Position numbers and translations under genes: made by a program
Source of the DNA: Toxonevra muliebris
Taxonomy: Eukaryota > Arthropoda > Insecta > Diptera > Pallopteridae
Assembly: GCA_963691655.1 (NCBI GenBank)
Contig: OY829326.1
Location: forward strand, 71,727,235 to 71,791,234
Direction of reading: 5' to 3'
Length of the DNA: 64,000 bases
Part shown: positions 23,228 through 33,130 of the stretch, piece by piece
Numbering within the stretch: the stretch's first letter is position 1
Layout: the number at the start of each line of letters is the position of its first letter
The notes under the pieces: generated by a model
The model's input: the letters and a program-made list of their open reading frames with translations, nothing else
What the model was told of the DNA's origin: nothing
Database searches by the model: none

Positions 23228-23411
23228 ACAAAAATTCAAGTGTAACTTAAAGAAATTTATTCTAAGTTAAAACAATGGCGAATTAAAATTTAAAAATAAA
23301 TGCTTAAAATATATTTCAATATCACTAGAAAGCAATCAGTTGTTTTATTTTAATGATTTGTTTTTTGCTACAAATAACAAATTGTCGCGGCGCGCCCTTT
23401 CGTGTAACTTT
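23228..23411. repeat. second terminus of the same GC-ended repeat family
   Basis: GTCGCGGCGCGCCCTTTCG at 23384-23402 followed by TGTAAC is another copy of the right-hand end. It directly abuts the broken 3' end of P copy 2. It may be the outer end of a larger element containing 22988-23227, or the target of a nested insertion. Confidence 0.4.
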
Positions 23412-24530
23412 TCACAGTGACTTGAACCTAGTTACTGAGCTTTCTCACTGCTTTGTTTGGGTGATCGAACTCATGGCATGTTGTAATTTTCATCTCGTTA
23501 AACGAAAGAATACACAACTTTTCCTCTTTTGAGAGTTGATAGTGCTGCATTATTTGGATTATATTTTCCAAAATGTACTCATCAAGTTTTATCGATCTAA
23601 CACATTGTTAAGCGTGGAAACATATGGCAGTGGAAACCCCTTGTGCAATAAATATCTATAAGCCCTAGGATCCGCAGCATGTAACGTGATGGCCGACGAA
23701 ATGTTTTGCCAACACCATTCAATATTTTGATGTCCTTCAAGTTTCCGAATTTGTTCCTCAGCGAATACCGTTTCCAATGCATCGTTTATGCATTTCATGG
23801 AATTAATTTTTTTCTGAAGTGGCACGTAGTCATGCTCCATCGTTTTTATTAATCTTAAAAGTAGCATGCTTTAAATTATTGCTTGCTGCACTTTCTAAAC
23901 TTACTCAGTTTGGCTATCGCTATTAACAAATGTAGATTTCTTGACTTCGCAACTTGAGGACTTATTTGAGTAAAACACTAAAATGTCATTCTCAACAGTA
24001 GAAGCGCTTTTCCAGAATTGACTAACTGTGTTTCTTCTCTATGTCTATGCATTTCTTTGATGTGAGCTACAAATTTAATCCATCACCACAGTAGAAACTG
24101 CAATATCCACTTTGGAAATAGTAGCTCTTGTGATCAGTGGATACGACAAATGAGCCCTATCTTCGGAATTCTTGTTATCTATTAAACAAAATTAGTTTCA
24201 CAATAACTTTTCTCAAAAATGTTTTTCTGCATGTATCGGTTTAAAACACCAGTTAAATATATTAATTTCGAAATTAGTCCCTGCTGTGTTTTCGATATGT
24301 GAACTCAGTGTTGTGGGAAACATTCTGCATTGTTATCAGTAAATTGCGAAGACAATAGATTTTGCGATGGTACTGCATATATTTGCAGCAGTCGTCTCCG
24401 TTTGCCATCCTTGAGCACCCTGAAATCGGTTACCACAAATTGCATTGCTCATACCCTCTGAGTGTTCTTTAGCGGCTTGTTACAGGCAGCTTCCCATTTT
24501 CTTTTCAAACTTTCAGCACTTTATTTACTT
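23412..24530 (-). pseudogene. P-element-like transposase gene, copy 2 (truncated, decayed)
   Basis: Colinear with copy 1. THAP remnant (24530-24310): the codon for the third zinc ligand is TGA at 24451-24449 and the His ligand is CAA (24442-24440), while AVPSQNLL is kept. The C2H2 exon (about 24185-24026) has a lost Cys and a small deletion. The exon 3/exon 4 junction has lost its acceptor. The leucine zipper and following region (23867-23589) are open and include about 150 bp that copy 1 lost, ending LLHKGFPLPYVSTLNN. There a one-base loss shifts frame, after which KLDE-ILENIIQIMQH and SFNEMKI follow. Homology stops near 23412 at a GC-rich repeat. The 5' part of THAP is also missing. Confidence 0.8.
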
Positions 24531-25552
24531 CGCTATGTTGTCGCCTAAAAATCTGATACTTGTTTTTAATATATTTTGCCAATTTATCCACGCCTGATTA
24601 TCTTTACACAGCTCCTAAATGATTTTTGTTAAAAACTTACACGATTAACATCCTCGAAAAATTCTACATTGAAGATATTCATGCATTTTTTTTGAGTATT
24701 ATAAAAATGTTTGTCTCCGACTGCAGTTGGAAAACCAAACAAATCAAGATCCTTCAATGAACCGTCCGAGGAAAAATTAGTCGATTACTTTTGGGAAAAA
24801 ATATTTATAAAATAAATTTTTCACTATATAATATTTTACTTTTATTTTCACAAAATTTTTTTTAGCGAACAAGCAACATGCATTTTTTAGATTACTGTAA
24901 TAATAATAATTTTTTGAATTTTCATATCTAAAGTATTTTATAATTTACAGCCTGTTGAGCTTTCCATTATAACGTTAAACTTTAAATAAATTTTTCTAGA
25001 ATCAACATGGTGCTCTACAACTTCAACGGATGAACCGATTGACACAAATCTCTGCGCAATTGAAAGGAAATTCAGTTTTCAGTAGTGCGTTTATGTAACT
25101 CTTTTCGAGCGCAGTTCTCGATTGATTATCTCGATTTGACGTCATTCTCACTTTCGCTGTTTCTGTAAGAAAATTCCTCGATTCAATCGAGTCAAATCGA
25201 ATCGATCCCAAAAATTTCAATTCCATTTTTAGAGAAACGTTCTCACAAAATTGTTTCTGTAACCACGGTTGCCACTCTGGTACAATTCTACACAAAACTG
25301 GTAATTTTTTTCCCATTTTTCTGCGCTTGGTACATGTTTTTAAAATTTGGTACATTCTGTGGACAAAGTTAGCTTTCTTAGTAATCAAGAATTGCAAACA
25401 TATTTTCAAAATACTTTACAAATTAGAAAATTGTTCCGACTTGGTAATTTTTTGGCAAAAAGTAAGTCGTATTAAAAACGAAATAGACGAAATGTGGTTT
25501 GAAAAATTGACTAAATTTATATTCATGTTAATGAGCCTTCCTCATAGCTCAG
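24531..25552. other. non-coding stretch without recognisable features
   Basis: AT-rich. A minus-strand frame at 25023-25409 is open for 128 codons but shows no domain or convincing composition, so I do not call it. Confidence 0.45.
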
Positions 25553-25960
25553 CTCAAGGCCGTATTTAGGGGGGAGGTTTTGGGGGTTCTGACCTCCCCC
25601 CCCCGCCCCCGAAATGTAAAAACTTTATTCTAATTTTTAATATTAATTGTCAGTGTATGGGGAAAAAAGTCAAAATAAAATCTATTGAACGATTTTCAAA
25701 TATTTTTTACTTTAATCGGTTTCTTTCTAAAAAGTCAAATATAAAAAAATATTTGAAAAATAAATTTGAATTGAAATCGTGCTAAGTTTATAGCACATTA
25801 TGGCCAAAAACGGTATTTTTAGATGTTTAAAACTCATTTTTTCTACAACGTGCCGTGATTTGAAGTTTTTGACCTCAGATTCGTGTTCAGCATGAAAAAT
25901 TCATTCGCAAACACTAGGAACTATTTTATTCGCCAACGTCATTTTGGATTTTTTTGTATA
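25553..25960 (+). repeat. dispersed repeat copy (AAGGCCGTATTT family)
   Basis: Starts CTCAAGGCCGTATTTAGGGG, followed by C/G runs. At 25800-25940 it holds ATGGCCAAAAAC, CGTG-CGTGAT, GACCTCAGATTCGTGTTCAG and CATTCGCAAACACTAGGAAC. The same landmarks in the same order are found at 44645-45040, and the latter part at 9770-9900. Coding capacity is nil. Confidence 0.6.
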
Positions 25961-26003
25961 AATATAACACAAACTTACTCTCCACTTATAGAACAATAAA
26001 AAA

Positions 26004-26876
26004 GGGTAAAGTGGGGTACCTTGACACCGGGGTACATTTGACTTTGCCATTTTCAGTGTGACAACGTCCTAAAAGCCAAAAATTTAAAACGCAGAAAAAA
26101 GCTCTTTAATATTAACAACAAAAAAATCGTGTTTTGTGAAAATAAAACAAGATAAATTGAAAAAGAAAAAACAAATCATTAAGAGCTTTTAGGGCACATT
26201 TGAGTTTTACCAAAGGGGCGCATTTAACAGATTTACAATACAATTATTATATTTTCTGCCTATAAATTTTTAAAGATTTGGTAGCTATTTCAGATACAAG
26301 AAATAAACATGAAACGGTGACGTCAACTTCTGAAACATATGGGGTAAATAGGACAAGATTTAAGGTTCTTCATACTAAATCTTGGAGTCATACCACAAAT
26401 GGTTTTTGAAATATTCCATAATTAGGTCTCATATTATATGGGAGGTGTCACACCCCCTTTTCCAATACCACGCACGTTTTTCCTGTAGTACTACATTGCC
26501 AATCAGCGTCCGTGCGCGAAATTTCAGTACTGTATTGAGAATGGTTTTAGATATATCCCCATAAAAGCGTAAAGTTTGTATGGGAGGTGCCACACCTTCT
26601 TGTAATTTTGAACTCAGACTATGCCTATCTTATCACCAGAGACATAATGTATCTTATGAAATTTTAAATGAAAATTTTGCTAAATAGAGAGCAAATAATA
26701 ATAATAATAATCAGAACAGAAAAATAAAATAATAGTAATAAAATAATGCATCTTTGTACAAATTTGTGTCAATCTCTGCTTCAGTGTTATTTCAGTGACA
26801 TCATTTGAAATCTATCAATAATTTTTAGAATTACAGGCCTTTTAAAATTAAGTGTCAAAGGAACCCCACTTTACCC
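26004..26876. mobile_element. non-autonomous element with GGGTAAAGTGGGG termini
   Basis: The left end is GGGTAAAGTGGGGTACCTTG then ACAC. The right end, reverse complemented, is GGGTAAAGTGGGGTTCCTTT then GACAC. The ends agree over about 24 bp with two differences. No target duplication is clear and no transposase frame exists. Inside are two copies of TATGGGAGGTG-CACACC about 141 bp apart (26438 and 26579). Confidence 0.65.
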
Positions 26877-27061
26877 TGCATTAAAACTTATTTTCTAGAA
26901 CATTTATTTTAATTTATGTGATTTTTTTTTTTTTTTTTTTTTTGAGATTGTTTATTTTGTAAAAATTTGCCAAAAATGTTTGTCAGATGTCTAGAAAAGT
27001 AGTAAATACCACCATGATCAAAGAGTTCCCGGAATTTATTCAGAAAATTAAAAATACAAGT

Positions 27062-27388
27062 TTATTCATCTAAATCTATATTGTCCCCTTCAAAGTAATT
27101 CCCATCGACTGCAACACACTTATGCCAGCGCTTGATCCAATCCTCGAAACATTTTTTATATTCAGTTTTCGGTATGTCCATCAGAGCTTCCCGCGATTTT
27201 TCCATTACTTCCTCTCGGCTGCTGAAACGCGTTCCCCGTAATGGTTTTTTAACTCGATTGAACAGAAAGAAGTCACAGGAAGCCAAATTAGGTGAATTCG
27301 GTGGCTGTTGGATGGTATTTGTTGCATTTTTCATCAAAAAATTACGAATAATGATGGCACTGTGCGACGTTGCGTTATCCCACATCAT
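27062..27388 (-). pseudogene. mariner transposase, C-terminal catalytic part (DD34D)
   Basis: An open frame of 108 residues starts MMWDNATSHSA and contains PPNSPNLASCDFFLF, KPLRGTRFSSREEV and a tail of the CFEDWIKRWHKCVA type. Asp4 and Asp39 are separated by 34 residues, the DD34D spacing of mariner. The usual SPDLAP motif has Asn for its first Asp. The N-terminal and first-catalytic-Asp parts are absent. Confidence 0.82.
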
Positions 27389-27395
27389 TAACTAA

Positions 27396-27500
27396 ACATA
27401 GACGGAAACCCAAATCATTAATCAAAATGTCTTGGAAGGATCCATAGGCAATGTTCAAGACTTCCGCTATCTTAACAAAGATAACAGAACTCAAATCTGA
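27396..27500 (-). pseudogene. mariner transposase helix-turn-helix remnant
   Basis: The minus-strand frame reads KIAEVLNIAYGSFQDILIND then LGFR, the second helix-turn-helix of mariner transposase. It then runs to a stop and is out of frame with the catalytic fragment that starts at 27388. The join at about 27390 therefore marks the internal deletion, which removed the linker and first catalytic Asp. Confidence 0.75.
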
Positions 27501-27554
27501 ACGATGGGAGCGCCACACGGTGATTATTCCGGGAACTTTTTGATCAAGGTGGTA

Positions 27555-29927
27555 TTGTATTAGATGGGATATTGTAGTCGAATTTTTTCAATTCTCTCGA
27601 AAACACAGAGTTGCATAGCGAAAATTCATAGCCGAAAAATTATTTTCTTGATAATTTACTGAAAATCAGATTTTTATTTAAAAACTGTTTTATGAGGAAA
27701 ATCCAAGCGATGAAGTGATTTTTTGCAAAAATCACCAAATTCAAATTTTCAGCCGTCATGTGAGCATACAATTATAAATCACTGTTAGCTAATCATAGCT
27801 CCCATATACGAAGTTTAAAGTGATTTGAAAAGCTGCCGTAAGTCTAAAACCGTTATTGCCAAATAATTTTTCAACAATATCTCATGAACTACTTAATAAT
27901 TGCTTTTTGCGCTGGAGGTTAGAATTTGCAAAATTTTTTATTTCATTTTCGTGAAAATTACAATATTCAGTTTTAAAGTCACTATCTAAAGAGTTCAACC
28001 CCTTTTTGTTAAAAATGAAAAAGAAAACACATTATCTATGAAACATTATTTCTAACGATTCCACAAAATAGGGAAAGTTTTTTGCATAAAAATCATGACT
28101 CATCATTAAAAATTAGACAAAGGATATACACATATGAATACGCCAGGACATACACAAATACATATGAATGAAACTATGAATATTCATAAATGTGACAACA
28201 ATAGAATATTATTGATAAATATAATGTCTCGATAAAAAAAAAAATGATTGATTATTTTTAAATCCAAACCGATATTAGTGTTATATTTTTTCTTTTTTCA
28301 ATAAAAAAATATAGAAACTACACATATGAATTGCCAAAGGTTTGCCAAATTATGGTTTTCCGCTTTGAAGACGATGCCAACAGAAACTAAAAAAAAACTA
28401 TATACAAATAGAAAAAAAACACATTTCGGCAATGACATTTAAAAAAGAAAAACGAACAGCATTTCAGGATTTTTTCAATTTCATTTGCGATGAAAAATGA
28501 TGCCAACATAATTGGGGACAGCAGCAACCAACCAACAACAGCAACAACAACAACAAAAGGAATGCATCATACATCATAATCAATGCAATCAAAATGATTG
28601 TCAAAAAAGAAATTGACAATAGCGTAAATGAAATAAAAAATAATAGAAATCAAAAAAAAAAAAAAAGTAGTGAAAGTATCATGTTGACTTAGACCAACAA
28701 CAAAAAACGAACAAAAAAAACACCCTCTATACAAGCACACGCAAACAGTGTTGCCGTGTTTTACCCCTTTTGGGACAATAGGTATCCCAAAGTTATGTAT
28801 GTGTGTGCGTGTATTTGAAATATGATAGATTACAGATGACAGCATTCCATTTTTATAGTAATGTGTTTAAAAAAAAAGAACAAGAAGAACAATATATTTT
28901 TTTTTGTTACAATGGGGCAATTGTTCACAAAATGGCACATAATTAACAAAATATACTCACATTTTTTTTCCTCAATTTTTTTTTTATTTTAAAAAATTGT
29001 TGCACAACAAAAGGATTCGTCTCGCGCAATTCAATTTTATACACACATTCAAAAAAAAAAAAAAATAATAATCATTACATAATGGCATTTCGTTAACGTA
29101 TCATTTTACAATTGATGAATCAACAACAACAACAAGGACAATAAAAATTGTTTTGTCAGATTCGTGGTGAGCGAACGCGCCGCTGTAAATTTCATTTTTT
29201 TTTTAAATAACTCAGCAGGATACCTCCATATTTTGGTTTAATTTTGATTTTTTATTGGTTTTTATTTCATTCGTAACTACTTTTCTTTTTTATATTTCTA
29301 AAATGGTCAATGTGTGAAAAATGATATTTTGATCAAAATATAATAGTATCATTATCTCATGTGAGTATTTCCAGTCAAACAAAAAGGGCACAATCGCTTG
29401 TGGTTTATTGTTCTACTGCGCATTCTATGCCTACTTACGTATCGGATAGGATAATAGTTTTATCTGAAATAGTTATTGTTTAAAGATGACAATTGAAATT
29501 GTAAGTTATTGTTGTAATTGAAAACAAAAAACTAAAAAATGTTATCAACACTTTACAATAGCAACATTTGAGATTATGTAGTTAGCGAGGGTAAGGGTTA
29601 CGTTCTAGTAATACTTTAAAGGGTCATTTACTTTTTGAAGTACCATACTTGGGATTGTCAAGCTGATTATAAAATGATATTGTAAATTTTAGGGTATAAA
29701 TTTTTAATCCAAAAAATGTTTTACACAAAGGTGTCTGCCACATGGATTGTAATCATTACAAAAAGTAAGCTGTTGATGTTTAAGAAGAATTTATTATGCA
29801 CTCATATACCGACCTATTGAAGACGAAAAAGTGATCGAAAACTGTGCATCATGTAAAATTTTTGTGTAATATGGAACTTAGAGATTTATAGCTTGTTTGT
29901 GATGAGGCCCCACGCTTTGGTATACAT
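27555..29927. other. non-coding stretch, A/T and CAA rich
   Basis: No gene or element ends recognised. It includes long A and T runs (28230, 28650, 29050) and CAACAA tracts near 28525-28560 and 29125-29140. Confidence 0.5.
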
Positions 29928-30283
29928 TTTGTAACGAACCTTCCCGGTCCCTTTTCTTTTTGCTAAGGTATGCTCAGTGAGTAAAAAGAATACATAAATA
30001 ATAAAACTCACGGTAGTTCGATTTAGATTTATAATGTGCCCTGTTTATTTAGTCACTGTTCGTTATTTACACTATTTTCTTTGGGTTAGTTACTTGATTC
30101 TCCTTCTTACGTTTGTATTTTTTTTCGTGGTACCTCGTATAGTCTCTACTTCTCTGGCGTTCGTTTGCCTTCTTTGGTGCCCGTTTCCCTCCGTTTTCCC
30201 CTCTTGACGCTCGTTTCCGTGCTTGTGTTTACGCTGCGTGTCCTCGTGTCACGATGGCTAGGTTGTTGTGATAACGTATGATC
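29928..30283. mobile_element. possible solo LTR
   Basis: The block starts TGTAACGAACC and ends GATCCACA, so it has TG...CA borders over about 356 bp. It has a T/C-rich, less AT-biased composition than its flanks. No flanking duplication and no internal retroelement sequence were found, so this is a weak call; it could be unique sequence. Confidence 0.25.
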
Positions 30284-30298
30284 CACAGTTGGGTAGTA

Positions 30299-30990
30299 AT
30301 GATTCCTTTAGGAATTAAATTCCATTTCCATTCCATTCCAAATGGAATTGTAATTGGTACTTTATTGTTTTCAATTCCTTAGTAATGGAATTGATAAAAC
30401 TTTCATTTCCATTACAAGGAATTGTAATCGGTAATTAAAATTTTTAAATTCCTAGGTAATGGAATTGGAAAAATTTTCGATTACATTATAAGAAATTGTA
30501 TTTTGTAATTAAAAATATATCAATTCCTTAAAGAAATTGAAAATGTAATTGAATAGAAATGAATTTAATATTTAAGTGTAATCAATTACTTTCTTGGAAT
30601 TAAATTTCAATTTAGTTGGAATGATTCCTCGAAAGTAATTGATGCCCTTTATTTCAATTCCAAAAAAGCAAAAAAAAAAATTGTGGAAAAATATTGTAAA
30701 ATGCTTTTAATAGGCCGTTACGAGCAAATCAGTATAAAATGCGGGTCACTTCTCTCGCAACGGCTTACTAGCATCCTTCAATATTTTCCGAAATTTTTTT
30801 TTTTTTGAGTTTTTGGAACTGAACTAAAAGGGAATCAATTACTTTCGAGGAATCATTCCAACTAAATTGGAATTTAATTCCAATTACTTTCGAAGAATCA
30901 TTCCAACTAAATTGGAATTTAATTCCAAAAAAGTAATTGATTACACTTAAATAATAAATTCCTTTCTATTCAATTACATTTTCTCTCATA
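30299..30990. repeat. fold-back repeat built of GGAATTAAATTCC motifs
   Basis: Left arm about 30536-30655 and right arm about 30825-30970 are reverse complements (AAGTGTAATCAATTACTTT, TTTAGTTGGAATGATTCCTC). The right arm has an extra duplication of about 50 bp. 30299-30535 is made of related AATTCC/GGAATT units. Between the arms is a GC-richer loop near 30710-30780. No coding capacity. Confidence 0.65.
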
Positions 30991-31208
30991 TGTTCGCTTG
31001 ATATTAGTGCTGACGCAACAGTAAGAAGTATTACATATATGTTTACAAAGAAGAGAAGAAATAACCTGTGCCACAGTCTAGGTCTGAGTCTGAGTGACTT
31101 CTTCTGTGTGATGTATGTCCTTTTATACCATTTTTCCTCCTGCTGTACCGTATTATTTCCGTTCTGTAAAAGTGAATTGTTGGTAATATTTTACCTTAAA
31201 ATATATAA

Positions 31209-31495
31209 ATGTATGTGGGAATTTTCTCTGATGCTCTCTGTAGGTTCTGCAGGGAAGAGGACGAGACCGCACAACATGTGATAGGAAATTGCTTCGCCCT
31301 GATGCACAAGAGTAGAAAACACCTAGGAGAATTCATCATACTCGAGGACGAATTTAGACTCTGTGAAGTAGGACCAATACTACAATTCATCGAGGGAACT
31401 GGGCTAATAGATATACTCTAGGTTCGCGAAGGGGGCACAATAGATCTTATAGATCGCAGTGCAACATCCCCCAACGATAATAATAATAATGTGTA
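31209..31495 (+). pseudogene. 5'-truncated LINE: C-terminal zinc knuckle and 3' end
   Basis: The frame to 31421 contains CRFCREEDETAQHVIGNC (Cys-x2-Cys-x8-His-x4-Cys), then ALMHKSRKHLG, and ends at a natural stop. This matches the C-terminal knuckle of I/LOA/R1-type LINE ORF2 proteins. The 3' untranslated part holds CAATAGATCTTATAGATCGC and ends in an ATAATAATAATAAT run near 31476-31490, as expected for these LINEs. The real 5' junction lies somewhere after 31209; no target duplication was found. Confidence 0.65.
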
Positions 31496-32160
31496 TATTG
31501 GTGTTAATGGGTTAGGGTTGTGCGATTAAAGTTGATAATATGTTATTTTATTTATGTTGGCACAATTCATATAGTGCCTGTTTCATTTTGAACACAAATG
31601 GAACTATAGATACCAGTTATACTCCGAGTCCTGCATTTCGTAAGGCTCAATTTCTTAAAACAAACTTTAAATTTTTGGCCCCAAATTATTTTCTTACGAA
31701 TTTTCCAATTTTTTTTTTTTAACAAAAAATCACGAAAAATTCTGTCTTTCAAACTTTAAAAACGATGACTTGTGTGATTCTGTCCTTCAATAACCCCAGC
31801 TACTTTTCGATGGAAAATATTTTCTTCAAACATATTTCATTTTTTTTCAAACGGTTTATCCAGTGAGGGATTTTTTCTCATATGGTGGGGAAAATGTTAA
31901 TGACTTCATATGAAAGAGAGGTGATAAGGCAGGAGTATGTGATTGTTGCTATCGGAGTAAATGTACTCCTGTGATCCCTGAAAAATTCGATATTTCATTG
32001 TTGCTCCAAACTGGAGATCCATACTCCAATTGGTCTTCCCAGAGATGTAAAAAGTGTTTTTGTTACATACGGATCATTAAATTATTTTGCCCATCTATTA
32101 ATGAAAGCAAATATTCCCTAAGCTTTATTTATGCACATGTTTATATGTAAATTAAAAAGC
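31496..32160. other. non-coding stretch without recognisable features
   Basis: Short AT-rich frames only; no repeats with recognisable ends. Confidence 0.45.
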
Positions 32161-32164
32161 ATTT

Positions 32165-32605
32165 TAGGGTGCATGACAATGCCCAAGTCAGTGAAATTAT
32201 AAACAGTTTCCAGGGTGTAATCATTTCTAAAGTATTCTGATGGAATTGGTTGTCGTCTCGAATAGACCATCGATTTACATTTTTTTTAAATTTAAAGACA
32301 TTAAATTAATCTGACATCAACGTGTTAACGCATTAAGGTCTGATTGAAGTAAGATTTGTGCCTCTTCAGAATAATGTGATTTAAAGAGTTTTATATCATC
32401 AGTATACAATAAGGTTTTTGAGTGGCGGATTACAGATGGAAGATCATTAATATAAATAATGAATAAAATTGGAGCAAGATGACTACCTTGAGGTATTCCA
32501 GATGGAACTTCAATGAAATCTGATAAAGAGTCTTTGAAGTAGTTTGACTTGGGATTCAAAGAGAGGAAGTGCTTCTGATCGATATTGCATGTAAGTAAAG
32601 ACGAG
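32165..32605 (-). pseudogene. non-LTR reverse transcriptase fragment
   Basis: The frame 32559-32317 reads PSGIPQGSHLAPILFIIYIN and LLYTDDIKLF; the latter is the catalytic YxDD box (YTDD here). Upstream, in frame, is NIDQKHFLSLNPKSNYFKDS. Downstream a TGA replaces an expected Trp codon at 32319-32317. After one extra A in an A-run near 32285, the frame continues KKCKSMVYSRRQPIPSEYF and then NFTDLGIVMHPK. The pattern fits Jockey/CR1/I-type LINE thumb regions. It is dead and lacks both ends. Confidence 0.8.
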
Positions 32606-32844
32606 GGGATTAACAGACAAAAAAATTTCTTTATATTTGAAAAAATGTCTTTATACCATATTTAGTTGGATCATTTAAAAATTTCAAACTTAAAATGCTT
32701 ATCTTAACGAAGATGCGATGCTATGGTGAGTCGTATGAAAAGAGGCACATATAACCTGAATTTTCATTATATGATATCTTAGAAACGGGAGTACTATTTA
32801 TCATTGGAATTTCTGTAGGAAAAATATGGGAAGGTTTGAATTAG

Positions 32845-33130
32845 TGGGCGTGGAACATAACAAACAAGAGAATTGTTTAAACGGTAAAGATGTGTAAGCA
32901 TGGTATAGCTAGCAAATTTTTGTGTAAAAGCGGAATGTTAGTGGTAGTCATTGGGAAGAATGTGCTCGTTTTTGAAAAAGTGGACGTGGCATCTTCCATA
33001 CATACTTGAAACTCTATGTAGCGAAGAAGAAAATGAAAACTTATGTGCGAAAGCGGTATTTTGGTAGTAGTTATTGTGCGGAATGTTGTCGTTTTGAAGA
33101 CAAGTGGGCATGGTAGGTTCGTATGTAGAA
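32845..33130. repeat. degenerate tandem repeat with GTGGGCGTGG, about 128-bp period
   Basis: Three phrases (TTAGTGGGCGTGGAAC at 32852, AGTGGACGTGGCAT at 32981, AAGTGGGCATGGTAGG at 33106) occur at nearly even spacing, with GTAGT-ATTG-GGAATGT-TCGTTTT phrases shared between units. The minus-strand reading frame over it is a product of the repeat. Confidence 0.5.

Larger units (their letters stand above)
27009..27552 (-). mobile_element. internally deleted mariner with both terminal inverted repeats
   Basis: Terminal repeats of about 26 bp start CCACC-TGATCAAA at each end and share AGTTCCCGGAAT. Each end is flanked by TA (27007-27008 and 27553-27554), the usual mariner target. Length is 544 bp, against about 1.3 kb for a full mariner. 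Coding remnants are described separately. Confidence 0.85.

Noticed and set aside
25023..25409. 128-codon minus-strand frame
   Set aside because: No domain, no start or splice context, and a composition compatible with chance in this DNA.
29928..30283. Full LTR retrotransposon
   Set aside because: Only a TG...CA-bordered block is visible; no second LTR, primer site, gag or pol, so it is kept only as a weak solo-LTR candidate.
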